Assembly: GCA_049513975.1 (NCBI GenBank)
Contig: JBEKVM010000034.1
Location: forward strand, 20,487-84,486
Source: JBEKOF01 sp049513975
GTDB taxonomy: Bacteria; Verrucomicrobiota; Verrucomicrobiia; Limisphaerales; Palsa-1400
DNA length: 64,000 nt
Direction of reading: 5' to 3'
The notes under the pieces: model-generated
Told to the model about the DNA's origin: nothing
The model's input: only the letters and a program-made list of their open reading frames with translations
The model's database searches: none
Translations under genes and position numbers: made by a program
Shown here: piece after piece, positions 50,415 through 58,504 of the stretch
Layout of the letters: every line of letters begins with the position of its first letter
How positions within the stretch are numbered: position 1 is the first letter of the stretch

Positions 50415-51413
50415 TCAGCGACCAGTCATCTGCTCCAGCTTTTCAGGATACCGGGCGCCATGCACCGTGATCTTTGCAGCCGCGCTTTCGATGTCCCGGA
50501 GATCGTCCGGCGTCAGTTTGACGGCTACTGCTCCGATGTTCTCGTCCAAGCGATGCAGCTGCGTGGTGCCTGGAATTGGCACAATCCACGGCTTCTGGGC
50601 CAGCAGCCATGCCAGCGCGATCTGAGCCGGCGTCGCCTTCTTCCGTTTTCCGATGGTGCCAAGCAGATCAATCAATGCCTGATTCGCCTTGAGCGCCTCC
50701 GGCGTGAAGCGAGGCAACGTGCTGCGGAAGTCGGAACTGGCGAAGGTCGTTTTCTCGTCTATCTTCCCCGTGAGAAAACCCTTGCCCAAAGGGCTGTAGG
50801 GAACCAAGCCGATGCCGAGTTCTTCGAGCGCCGGTATCACTTCCTTCTCCGGGGTTCTCGTCCACAGCGAGTATTCGCTCTGGAGGGCTGTGAGCGGCTG
50901 AACGGCATGGGCGCGACGGATCGTTTTTACGCCTGCTTCCGAAAGGCCGAAGTGCTTCACCTTGCCTGCCTGAATCAACTCCTTCACTGCCCCCGCCACG
51001 TCTTCGATCGGCACGTTCGGGTCAACACGGTGTTGATAGAGCAAATCAATTGTCCCGACCTTGAGCCGCTTGAGCGAACCTTCGACGGCCTGCTTGACGT
51101 GCTCGGGCCGGCTGTTCAAGCCCGCCGCACCGGGCCGCGTATCGCTGCCACTCAGGGCAAACCCGAATTTGGTGGCGATCACCACTTGCTTGCGGAATGG
51201 AGCGAGGGCTTCGCCCACGAGTTCTTCGTTGAGGTAGGGGCCGTAAACCTCGGCGGTATCAAAGAAGGTAACGCCGCGTTCGACGGCTGCGTGTAGAAGA
51301 GCGGTCATCTCCTTCTTGTCTTTGGGCGGACCGTAGGAAAAGCTCATTCCCATGCAGCCCAGCCCCACTGCCGAGACTTCCAGATTGCTTTTTCCAAGTT
51401 TGCGCTTTTGCAT
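50415..51413 (-). CDS. Aldo-keto reductase
   Basis: This 332-residue TIM barrel has MQKRKLGKSNLEVSAVGLGCMGM, FFDTAEVYGPYLNEELVG (Asp and Tyr of the tetrad), VIATKFGF (Lys), DLLYQHRVDP (His) and an NADPH-binding end PIPGTTQLHRLDENIGA. It belongs to the AKR11/AKR13-like group that reduces small aldehydes and ketones with NADPH. The ATG at 51413 is preferred over a longer frame because AKR proteins start at this K-LG segment. It is in one operon with the alcohol dehydrogenase upstream (47-nt gap) and the cupin downstream. Confidence 0.93.
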   Translation of the reverse strand: MQKRKLGKSNLEVSAVGLGCMGMSFSYGPPKDKKEMTALLHAAVERGVTFFDTAEVYGPYLNEELVGEALAPFRKQVVIATKFGFALSGSDTRPGAAGLNSRPEHVKQAVEGSLKRLKVGTIDLLYQHRVDPNVPIEDVAGAVKELIQAGKVKHFGLSEAGVKTIRRAHAVQPLTALQSEYSLWTRTPEKEVIPALEELGIGLVPYSPLGKGFLTGKIDEKTTFASSDFRSTLPRFTPEALKANQALIDLLGTIGKRKKATPAQIALAWLLAQKPWIVPIPGTTQLHRLDENIGAVAVKLTPDDLRDIESAAAKITVHGARYPEKLEQMTGR

Positions 51414-51460
51414 ATTTGAACTCCTTTGCCTTGTTTTTTCTTCGTTGCGTGTCCCGCCGG

Positions 51461-52519
51461 TCACTCCGATTTGAGAGAAGCCATATCAATTGAGAAACGA
51501 TACTTCACATCGGCCTTGACCAGTCTTTCGTAGGCTTCGTTGACCTTCTGGATCGGGATCACTTCGACATCGGCGGTGATGTTATGCTTGCCGCAGAAGT
51601 CGAGCATCTCCTGCGTCTCGGCGATGCCGCCGATGAGCGAGCCGGACAAATTGCGCCGTCCCATCAACAGGCTGAAGGCCGAAACCGCCAGCGGCTTTTC
51701 CGGCGCGCCGACGATGGTGATCGTGCCGTCGGGGCGAAGCAGATTGATGTAGGCGTTGATGTCGTGATGGGCAGAGACGGCGTCGAGGATGAAATCGAAG
51801 CTGCCGGCGTGCTTTTGCATCGCATTGGCATCGCGGGAAAGAACAACTTCGTTCGCGCCAAGGCGGAGCGCGTCGTCCTTTTTGCCGGGTGATGTGGTGA
51901 AGACAACGACCTGGGCGCCGAGCGCATGAGCAAACTTCACCCCCATGTGGCCCAACCCGCCGAGACCGGCCACGCCCACCTTCTTGCCTTTGCTGGCGCC
52001 CCAGCGGCGCATCGGCGAATAGGTCGTGATCCCCGCGCAGAGAAGCGGCGCGGCGCCGGCGGGATTGAGGTTGGCCGGGACGCGCAGAACGAAGCGTTCG
52101 TCAACGACGATGCTTTCCGAGTAGCCGCCGTAGGTCACGCCGCCGAGGTGCTTGTCCGGCGAGTTGAAGGTGAGCGTCATGTTCGGGCAGAACTGCTCAA
52201 GGCCGGACCGGCAGTGCGGGCAGGTGCCATCCGAATCCACCATGCAACCGACCGCGGCGAGGTCCCCCGGCTTGTATTTGGCAACGGCGGCGCCCACCTT
52301 GGTGACACGCCCGACGATCTCATGGCCGGGGACAATCGGATAAACCGTGGGCATGATGCTGCTCCACTCATTGCGGACCTGGTGGACATCGGAGTGGCAG
52401 ACGCCGCAAAAGAGAATTTCAATCTGCACGTCGTGTTCAGTCGGATCGCGGCGCCGGATCTTGCTGGAAGCCAGCGGCGAGGTCGCACTGGCAGCCGAAT
52501 AAGCTTTTGTGTGATTCAT
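51461..52519 (-). CDS. Zinc-dependent alcohol dehydrogenase (YahK/cinnamyl-alcohol type)
   Basis: This 352-residue medium-chain dehydrogenase has CGVCHSD and GHEIVG for the catalytic zinc, TYGGYSES, and the NADP-binding GLGGLGHMGVKFAHALGA. The structural zinc loop reads VDSDGTCPHCRSGLEQFC: three Cys remain and the first is Asp, a known variant. Enzymes of this group reduce aldehydes, including aromatic ones, with NADPH. The ATG at 52519 gives the normal N-terminus; the longer frame is not conserved. First gene of the three-gene operon. Confidence 0.93.
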   Translation of the reverse strand: MNHTKAYSAASATSPLASSKIRRRDPTEHDVQIEILFCGVCHSDVHQVRNEWSSIMPTVYPIVPGHEIVGRVTKVGAAVAKYKPGDLAAVGCMVDSDGTCPHCRSGLEQFCPNMTLTFNSPDKHLGGVTYGGYSESIVVDERFVLRVPANLNPAGAAPLLCAGITTYSPMRRWGASKGKKVGVAGLGGLGHMGVKFAHALGAQVVVFTTSPGKKDDALRLGANEVVLSRDANAMQKHAGSFDFILDAVSAHHDINAYINLLRPDGTITIVGAPEKPLAVSAFSLLMGRRNLSGSLIGGIAETQEMLDFCGKHNITADVEVIPIQKVNEAYERLVKADVKYRFSIDMASLKSE

Positions 52520-52905
52520 AAATGATGCTTTTCTTAATTCAAAGACTGAAACGACTTTACTCCTTCGGGACATGGCTGTCGCGCCCAATCTTGCCCCGCC
52601 TGTTGCAATCTCGCCCGAAAAAACAGACGGGGGCGCTGACGCAGCCCGCCCCGCGACGCCGTCAACGCTGCCTGCGGTATTGGCATGAAACTGTCGTAAA
52701 CTCGACGGCTTCCGATACCATAAAAGCCCGACGGTGACAACCCTGCCACTGTCAGTGAACCTGTCAGTAAACCGGGGCTTGGTGCAACAACCCGCCCGGG
52801 ATTTTGCAAATCTCCACTCAAACTCCGCCGACTTGTCCGCCAAAGTTTTAGCGGAGGCGGAAATTCAAATTGGCTAACGCGGCGGAATCGAGCTCCGGCA
52901 TTTCC
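52520..52905. other. Intergenic region with tandem operator-like repeat
   Basis: These 386 bases lie between the ADH start and the ParE-type gene end. Besides a direct repeat (listed separately at 52749-52772) it contains no coding or RNA feature I can support. Confidence 0.45.
52749..52772. promoter_or_regulatory. Two adjacent 12-bp direct repeats
   Basis: CTGTCAGTGAAC is followed at once by CTGTCAGTAAAC (11 of 12 identical). They lie about 230 bp upstream of the alcohol dehydrogenase start. A tandem operator for a local regulator is possible; there is no regulator gene nearby. Confidence 0.4.
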
Positions 52906-53244
52906 TCATCCACCAGCAGAGGGTGACTCGCGCAAACGGCGCGGAAGGTTTCGGGCACCGTGCATAACGCGGATCGCGTCCAGCGCCTCATCGTTTGCGC
53001 GATAAAAAATCAAGAGGCTCTCGAAAGGAGGCTCCACCGCAAAGGAGCGCAATCCCCGCAACTTGGGATGGCGAAAATGGCGGGGCCGGCCCAAGTCGGG
53101 CCGAAGGGCAAGCTTCGCCAGCGACTTGTCCAACGCCGTTTGGAAGCCCCAAGCCACTTCCACGCCCGCCTTGTCAACATACCAAGCAAACAAGTTTTCA
53201 AAATCCGCTGTGAAATCCCGGGCCTTCTGGATCGCCCGGCTCAT
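52906..53244 (-). CDS. RelE/ParE-type toxin
   Basis: This 112-residue protein has the fold pattern of the RelE/ParE superfamily: an N-terminal helix (QKARDFTADFENLFAWYVDKAG), a second helix with AWGFQTALDKSLAKLALRPDLGRP, and a beta-sheet LRSFAVEPPFESLLIFYRANDEALDAIRVMHGARN. The PDLGRP and VMHGARN blocks are typical of ParE. It is preceded by an antitoxin gene with a 4-nt ATGA overlap. The target (gyrase or ribosome-bound mRNA) cannot be inferred with certainty; ParE-like features favour gyrase. Confidence 0.88.
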   Translation of the reverse strand: MSRAIQKARDFTADFENLFAWYVDKAGVEVAWGFQTALDKSLAKLALRPDLGRPRHFRHPKLRGLRSFAVEPPFESLLIFYRANDEALDAIRVMHGARNLPRRLRESPSAGG

Positions 53245-53504
53245 TTGCCCTGTTTACCCTTGATGATGCGTTCCCCGATGGAGCGCATCTCCTCGGGCGA
53301 ATACGGTGTGAACGGCCCGGCGATGCCCTTGAGCAATTCCGCCTCGAGTTCTGGATTATCGGTCTCCAAGTCCAGCGGCCGGTGCGTGTCGAGCCATACC
53401 TGTTTCTCCCCATCGGTTAGAACGATGACCGCTCCCTGATGGGCCTCGGCAATCAATTCCGCTAGTTGTCCCTGAGCTTCTCCAACAGTCAATGTTTTCA
53501 CCAT
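53241..53504 (-). CDS. Phd/YefM-like antitoxin
   Basis: This 87-residue protein has an N-terminal DNA-binding half (TLTVGEAQGQLAELIAEAHQGAVIVLTDGEKQVWL) like Phd/YefM and an acidic, helical C-terminal half (DNPELEAELLKGI). It overlaps the toxin gene by 4 nt. Antitoxins of this type bind the operon promoter together with the toxin. Confidence 0.85.
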   Translation of the reverse strand: MVKTLTVGEAQGQLAELIAEAHQGAVIVLTDGEKQVWLDTHRPLDLETDNPELEAELLKGIAGPFTPYSPEEMRSIGERIIKGKQGK

Positions 53505-53704
53505 CTCAGCCTAATTCAATCTATGCGGATGAACAAGCCGAAAACCACGCGCCCGCCGTTGCTGGAGGAGGAATGACCGCCTCAAAACACCAATGCGGTT
53601 GGATCGCAACGGCTCACCGGCTTTTGCTCTGTTGGGGGACTTGCGCGGACTCAATCTAATCGCTTGCGGCGGAGGCGCCCGGCAGGCACGATCTGGCGCC
53701 GCAG

Positions 53705-54526
53705 ATGGAATCCTTGCCGCCACCCATCCACGAACCCAAGCCGGTCAGCCGCCGGCGGTGGTGGCTTCATCTCATCCTTGTCACCTCTTACATATTCGTC
53801 TTGACATTCGTTGGATTGGCGCGCAGCAAGTCGCATCAGCCCGCCCTTTCCCACACCGCCGGCGGTCTTCTCTTCATTTGCACAATGGAGTTGCTCCTGT
53901 TCGGATTTGTCTTTGGCCTGGCGTGGCTGGCCTCCCGCGCTTCCCTCGACGACTTGCTCTTGCGCTGGCGGGGGCATGTCAGGCCGGTGTTGCTCGGCGC
54001 GGCCTATTCAGTTGGCCTGCGCATCGCGCTGGGCATCGTGGCCGCCCTGGTTGCGGCAGTCCTGCTGGCAACTCATTCGATGACGACGGACTCACTGCGG
54101 GATTTTTCCGTGAAAAATCGGCCCGGGATTGAAAATGCGGTTGACGTTGCCGCGTTGCGCGACAATCCCGCCTACTTCTGGCTGACGCTAACACTTGTCA
54201 GCTTCGTTGTGGCCGGTTTGCGCGAGGAACTTTGGCGCTCTTCCTTTCTGGCGGGCCTGAGAACGCTTTGGCCGCGCCAATTCGGTTCCACCGTCGGCCA
54301 GGTCGGCGCCGTATTTATCGCGGCCGCCATTTTTGGCCTGGCCCATCTGTCAATGGGCATTTTGGCGGCGTTGTTGGGCGGCCTGCTTGGGCTGGGTCTG
54401 GGACTGATCATGGTGTTTCATCGTTCCATTTGGCCGGCGGTGCTCGCGCACGGGTTCTTCGACGCCACCAGCATGGCGCTCATTCCGTGGGCGATGGAGC
54501 TGATGCAACATTTGCCCAAGCCATGA
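53705..54526 (+). CDS. CPBP-family intramembrane metalloprotease
   Basis: This 273-residue protein has about eight membrane spans and the three motifs of Rce1-like/CPBP proteases: REELWRSSF near residue 174 (Glu-Glu-x3-Arg), FGLAHLSMG (His) and HGFFDATS (His-x3-Asp). Family members cut proteins inside the membrane, but in bacteria most have no known substrate, although some protect against bacteriocins. The gene stands alone between the toxin-antitoxin pair and the HAD gene. The first 20 residues are Pro-rich and cytoplasmic. Confidence 0.88.
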   Translation: MESLPPPIHEPKPVSRRRWWLHLILVTSYIFVLTFVGLARSKSHQPALSHTAGGLLFICTMELLLFGFVFGLAWLASRASLDDLLLRWRGHVRPVLLGAAYSVGLRIALGIVAALVAAVLLATHSMTTDSLRDFSVKNRPGIENAVDVAALRDNPAYFWLTLTLVSFVVAGLREELWRSSFLAGLRTLWPRQFGSTVGQVGAVFIAAAIFGLAHLSMGILAALLGGLLGLGLGLIMVFHRSIWPAVLAHGFFDATSMALIPWAMELMQHLPKP

Positions 54527-54604
54527 AAACTGGTGAAAGCGGTCAGTGAAAGAGTCCGGCCTGGGAAATTGGCCTTCGCGACACAAGTGCATCGTGCAAC
54601 ATCA

Positions 54605-54681
54605 TGTATAATTCATAATCTTGCGTTTCCCCGGCCCCTCCGCCAGGACCGGACTCATCCTGCCGCCAGCATTGGGCGCAC
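54605..54681. repeat. Dispersed intergenic repeat, copy 3
   Basis: An AT-rich lead (gtataattcataatcttgcg) is followed by tttccccggcccctccgcca, ggaccggactcatcc and gccgccagcattgggcgca. It matches copies at 1-56 and 790-861. The last 27 bases overlap the 3' end of the HAD gene, so the repeat supplies its C-terminal residues (MLAAG) and stop codon. Confidence 0.65.
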
Positions 54682-55227
54682 GTCCACCGCTTCCATCCCG
54701 GCGGCGCGGATGGCGGCCAGGCCCAGATCGGTGTCCTCGTAGGCGCGGCAATTTTGCGGCGCGACTCCCAGGCGGCGCGCGGCTTCCAGATAAATGTCGG
54801 GCGCCGGTTTTTGCCGGGCCACGTCTTCGCTCACCACGACGGCCTGAAAGAGATGCTCGATTCCCAAATGATGGAGCATTTGGGTGACGATGCGGCGGGT
54901 CCCGCCCGAGGCCACCGCCATGGGCAGTCTGCCGCTGTGGTCGCGCGCAATTTTCGCGATCAGCCCCACCACGCGGACTTGCGGGATCAGTTGCTCAAAA
55001 GCCAGTTCCTTCTCCTTGGCCACAGCCTCGTAGTCAATCGCGCGGCCCTGCTCTTTGCTCAGCAATTTCACAATGTCCCGGGCCGGCACCCCGCCCAGCG
55101 AGTAAAAACGATCCTCGGAGAAATGGAGGCCATGACTTTCCGTCATCTGTTTCCAGGCGCGCCAGTGCAAAGGCATGCTGTCCGCCAGCGTGCCATCGCA
55201 GTCGAAGATGAGTGCTTGAAGGGGCAT
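54655..55227 (-). CDS. HAD-superfamily sugar-phosphatase/phosphoglucomutase-like hydrolase
   Basis: This 190-residue protein has the HAD blocks FDCDGTLADSMPLHWRAW (nucleophile Asp), MAVASGGTRR (second Ser/Thr) and KPAPDIYLEAARRLGV...YEDTDLGLAAIRAAGM (Lys and Asp). The C1 cap and the sequence look like beta-phosphoglucomutase/YqaB-type phosphatases. It lies 6 nt after prfA on the same strand, as the last gene of the rpmE-prfA-HAD series. Its 3' end lies within a dispersed repeat. Confidence 0.9.
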   Translation of the reverse strand: MPLQALIFDCDGTLADSMPLHWRAWKQMTESHGLHFSEDRFYSLGGVPARDIVKLLSKEQGRAIDYEAVAKEKELAFEQLIPQVRVVGLIAKIARDHSGRLPMAVASGGTRRIVTQMLHHLGIEHLFQAVVVSEDVARQKPAPDIYLEAARRLGVAPQNCRAYEDTDLGLAAIRAAGMEAVDVRPMLAAG

Positions 55228-55233
55228 GAGAGG

Positions 55234-56313
55234 TTAAAGGGCCAGCGCGGCCAGGCGTTGTTCCAGGTCGTGGGCCATCAGCGGCTCGATCAGGCAATCC
55301 AGGTCGCCTTCCAAAAAAACCGATAAATTGTAGAGCGTCAGTTCGATGCGATGGTCGGTGACGCGGTTTTGCGGAAAATTGTAGGTGCGGATGCGCTCGT
55401 TGCGCTCCCCGGTGCCGACCTGGTCCTTGCGCCGGGCGGCGTAGCGGGCGTTTTCCTCGGCCACTTTGCGCTCCAGCAGGCGCGAGCGCAGCACGGTCAG
55501 GGCCGTGGCCTTGTTCTTTTGCTGCGAGCGCTCGTCCGCGCAGCGCACGATCAGGCCGGTCGGCTTGTGGATGATCTGCACCGCGGAATCGGTAGTATTT
55601 ACTCCCTGCCCGCCCTTGCCCGAGGCCCGGCACACGTTGATTTCCAATTCATCCGGCCGAATCTCCAGGTCCACCTCCTCCGCCTCCGGCAGCACCGCCA
55701 CCGTGGCCGTGCTGGTGTGGATGCGCCCCTGCGCCTCCGTCGCCGGCACCCGCTGGACGCGATGCACCCCGCTCTCGTATTTCAGCCGCTTGAAAACATC
55801 CTGCCCGGTCACCCCGAAAATGATTTCCTTGAACCCCCCCAGATCCGACGGGCTGCTGTCCATGTTCTCCACCTTCCAGCCGCGCCTTTCCGCATAACGC
55901 GTGAACATGCGGTAGAGATCGGCCGCGAACAGGGCCGACTCCGATCCGCCCGCCCCGGCGCGAATCTCGATGATGGTGTTGCGCGAATCCGCCGGATCCG
56001 GCGGCGCCAGACCCTGCAGGATCTTCCGCTCCAGGACTTTTTCCTCGGCCTGGAGCTGGGTGATTTCTTCCCTGGCCAACTGCGCCAGCTCGCTGTCCGC
56101 CGGCTCGGTTTTGAGCGTCGCGGCGTGCTCCGCCAAGTCGGCAAGGATTTTTAGATAGCGCTCGCCGCCGGCGGTCAAATCCTTAAGCCGGGCGTATTCG
56201 CGGGTCAACTCCTGCGCCTTGGCCGGATTATCGAACAACCTGGGATCGCTCAGAGCGGCCTCCACCTCCACCTGGCGGCGGGCGAATTTTTCAATGTAGG
56301 GGCGCAAATCCAT
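55234..56313 (-). CDS. prfA: Peptide chain release factor 1
   Basis: This 359-residue protein has the release factor 1 layout: a helical N-terminal domain, the codon-reading PAT motif (P-x-T) in VQRVPATEAQGRIHTS, and the GGQ catalytic loop in ASGKGGQGVNTTDSAVQ. PAT rather than SPF marks RF1, which ends translation at UAA and UAG. The start is ATG 56313 (MDLRPYIEKFARRQVEV); longer frames run into the rpmE terminator region. It follows rpmE on the - strand, a common bacterial order. Confidence 0.98.
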   Translation of the reverse strand: MDLRPYIEKFARRQVEVEAALSDPRLFDNPAKAQELTREYARLKDLTAGGERYLKILADLAEHAATLKTEPADSELAQLAREEITQLQAEEKVLERKILQGLAPPDPADSRNTIIEIRAGAGGSESALFAADLYRMFTRYAERRGWKVENMDSSPSDLGGFKEIIFGVTGQDVFKRLKYESGVHRVQRVPATEAQGRIHTSTATVAVLPEAEEVDLEIRPDELEINVCRASGKGGQGVNTTDSAVQIIHKPTGLIVRCADERSQQKNKATALTVLRSRLLERKVAEENARYAARRKDQVGTGERNERIRTYNFPQNRVTDHRIELTLYNLSVFLEGDLDCLIEPLMAHDLEQRLAALAL

Positions 56314-56383
56314 GGGCAAAATGATGGGTAAATGATGGGTAAAAGAGGGTGTTTCGCAGAAGGCCAAAGAGGTGCGGCCCGCA

Positions 56384-56430
56384 AAAAAAGCGACCGCCCG
56401 CAAAAGTTGCGGCTCTTGCGGGCGGTCGGG
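56384..56430 (-). terminator. Intrinsic terminator of rpmE
   Basis: On the - strand CGACCGCCCGCAA pairs with TTGCGGGCGGTCG around a 12-nt loop, followed by CTTTTTTTG. It is directly after the rpmE stop and 71 nt before the prfA start, so it can attenuate read-through into prfA. Confidence 0.9.
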
Positions 56431-56440
56431 CGGAAAGGGG

Positions 56441-56689
56441 CTACTTTCTCTTCCTGGGGTGTTTGGCGGCGTGGGCGGCCTGGGCGGCCTGGGTCTTGAC
56501 CATGCGCTGCTGGAATTTGTCCACGCGGCCGGCTGTATCCACGAATTTCTGCGTGCCGGTGTAGAAGGGATGGCAGAGGTTGCAAATGCCCAGCATCATG
56601 TGGGGCTTGGTGGAGCGGGTTTTGATGACGTTGCCGCAGGCGCAACGAATTTCGGCTTCCACGTATTTAGGATGAATTTCAGGTCTCAT
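56441..56689 (-). CDS. rpmE: 50S ribosomal protein L31, zinc-binding type
   Basis: This 82-residue protein has Cys16, Cys18, Cys36 and Cys39 in the pattern IRCACGNVIKTRST ... CNLCHPFYTGTQKFVDTAGRVDKF, so it is the C+ zinc form. The Lys/Ala-rich tail (AQAAHAAKHPRKRK) is longer than in E. coli. It lies upstream of prfA, as in many bacteria, and is followed by an intrinsic terminator. Confidence 0.97.
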   Translation of the reverse strand: MRPEIHPKYVEAEIRCACGNVIKTRSTKPHMMLGICNLCHPFYTGTQKFVDTAGRVDKFQQRMVKTQAAQAAHAAKHPRKRK

Positions 56690-56817
56690 AAATCAAGGTT
56701 GGACACAATACCCGCCTTTGCCTCTTGTTCAAGCCCTATTTTCATAAATCTTGCCGCGCCTTCCGCCCGCCCGCGACAGAATGTCTGCTTTTGCTTTTGG
56801 CGCACATAGATAGTCAA

Positions 56818-58347
56818 ATGGCGGAGATGGAAGACTTTGAATTGCTGGCGGCATACAGCGGCCGCGGTGCGGAAGCCGCCTTCACCACGCTGACCCAACG
56901 CTACGTCCGGCTGGTCTATTCCGCCGCCTTGCGCCAGGTCCGTGATCCGCACCTGGCGGAGGAAGTCACGCAGGTGGTGTTTGTGCTGCTGGCCCGAAAG
57001 GCGCATTCCTTTCGCAAGGGCGTCATCCTGTCCGCCTGGCTGCTGCGCGCCACCCGCTTCACTTCCACCAACCTGCTGGTGAGCCAATACCGCCGCATCC
57101 GGCGCGAACAACAAGCCGTGCAAATGCAAACCACATCCACCGGCGATTCTTCCTGGGAACAAATCGCCCCGCTCCTGGACGAAGCCATGTCCCGTCTGGG
57201 CGACAAAGACCGCAACGCGCTGGCACTGCGCTTCTTCGAGCAAAAATCGCTGGAGGAAGTCGGGGTGGCGCTGGGCATTGACACCGGCACGGCGCAAAAG
57301 CGCGTCTGGCGGGCGGTGGACAAGCTGCGTCAATACTTTGCGAATCACGGCGCGGCCTATTCCGCAGCCACCATCGCCGCCGCGCTATCCGCCCACGCCA
57401 TTCACGGCGCGCCCTCCGGCCTGGCCGCCACCGTGGCCGCAAGCGCCGCGCTCAAAGGAGCGGCCGCCACCTCCTCGACCGCAACCCTCATCAAAACAAC
57501 TTTAAAACTTATGGCATTGACCAAAGCAAAAACCGCCGCCGTCGCCGTCGTGGGCGTTCTGCTCGCCACCGCGACCACCACCATCACCGTGAAAGAAATT
57601 CAGGAACACAGGGCTTATCCGTGGCAAGCGGGAAGATTTGACGTCAGAGTGCTGGCCAAGGCGCCGCCACTCGTCGCCATTCTGCCCAGCAAAATGTCCC
57701 ATGGAGCCTGGGGAAACGTGGGAAGCAAGATGATGGGCACAGGAGTTTCGGCCCAAAGCGTGGTCGAACGCGCTTATTCGGATCGGAGTTCGTTCATGCC
57801 GGCAAGGGTGGACGGGCTGACCAAAACGGTGAGCGGATTCGTTTCTTCCGATGAGAGTGCAGTATCGCCTCAGACCGTCGTGATGGCTGAACTGCCCCCG
57901 GGAGAATATGATTATATCGCAAGCCTGCCTGATGGAAACGCGGCCGGCTTGCAAGCGGAAGTAAAACGGAAGTTTGGCGTGGTGGCGAGACATGAGACCA
58001 GGGAAACGAATGTTTTGATTCTCAGCGTTAAAAACGCAAACGCTCCGGGCCTGGTGCCGGACACCAATCCCGCCGGCGGGGGCTCCGGCAGCAGACCGGG
58101 CGGGTACTCTTGCGGCAATCAACCACTATCATCCCTGGCTGATTTTCTGACGCAATACTTCAAGACCCCTGTGGTTGACCGGACCGGAGATGCCCGCCGT
58201 TTCGATATTAATTTGAAGTGGGATGAAACGGACCCGCAGCATCCCAATCCCGATGCCTTGAAGCAGGCCCTGCTGGACCAACTGGGCCTGGAACTTGTTC
58301 CGGCGATCGAACCCATCGAAATGCTCGTCATCGAAAAGGCGAAGTAA
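56818..58347 (+). CDS. ECF-type sigma factor fused to membrane-anchored TIGR03435-like domain
   Basis: This is a 509-residue protein. Residues 5-75 hold sigma region 2 (FTTLTQRYVRLVYSAALRQV; HLAEEVTQVVFVLLARKA) and 120-175 hold region 4 (MSRLGDKDRNALALRFF; SLEEVGVALGIDTGTAQKRV). An Ala/Thr-rich stretch leads to a hydrophobic segment at about 238-257 (TAAVAVVGVLLATATTTI), likely a membrane span. The remaining 250 residues match TIGR03435-like soil-associated proteins, ending RPGGYSCGNQPLSSLADFLT, VVDRTGDARRFDINLKWDE and a closing PIEMLVIEKA. A sigma factor tethered to an envelope domain could sense outside signals and be released by proteolysis, but no anti-sigma gene is present. Start ATG 56818; ATG 56827 is also possible. 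Confidence 0.88.
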   Translation: MAEMEDFELLAAYSGRGAEAAFTTLTQRYVRLVYSAALRQVRDPHLAEEVTQVVFVLLARKAHSFRKGVILSAWLLRATRFTSTNLLVSQYRRIRREQQAVQMQTTSTGDSSWEQIAPLLDEAMSRLGDKDRNALALRFFEQKSLEEVGVALGIDTGTAQKRVWRAVDKLRQYFANHGAAYSAATIAAALSAHAIHGAPSGLAATVAASAALKGAAATSSTATLIKTTLKLMALTKAKTAAVAVVGVLLATATTTITVKEIQEHRAYPWQAGRFDVRVLAKAPPLVAILPSKMSHGAWGNVGSKMMGTGVSAQSVVERAYSDRSSFMPARVDGLTKTVSGFVSSDESAVSPQTVVMAELPPGEYDYIASLPDGNAAGLQAEVKRKFGVVARHETRETNVLILSVKNANAPGLVPDTNPAGGGSGSRPGGYSCGNQPLSSLADFLTQYFKTPVVDRTGDARRFDINLKWDETDPQHPNPDALKQALLDQLGLELVPAIEPIEMLVIEKAK

Positions 58348-58373
58348 CCCCCAAGCTTGCGATTCAAGGGAAT

Positions 58374-58428
58374 GGTAGGGCGGGCAGTCCTCTGCCCGCC
58401 GCGGCGCGCACGGAGTGCGCGCCCTACC
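58374..58428. repeat. REP-like GGTAGGG...CCCTACC palindrome
   Basis: ggtagggcgggcagtcctct is followed by gcccgccgcggcgcgcacgg and agtgcgcgccctacc. It forms two hairpins (GGGCGGGCAG-CTGCCCGCC and GCGCGCAC-GTGCGCGC) inside GTAGGG/CCCTAC ends. It lies between the sigma-TIGR03435 gene and comB and resembles the palindrome at 39902. Confidence 0.75.
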
Positions 58429-58504
58429 GCCTGCCACTGAGGCGTGACGCCCCCTGCCGAAATCGCCTGTCGCCAAGCGCCGGTTCTTGGGTAAACTCGG
58501 GGCG

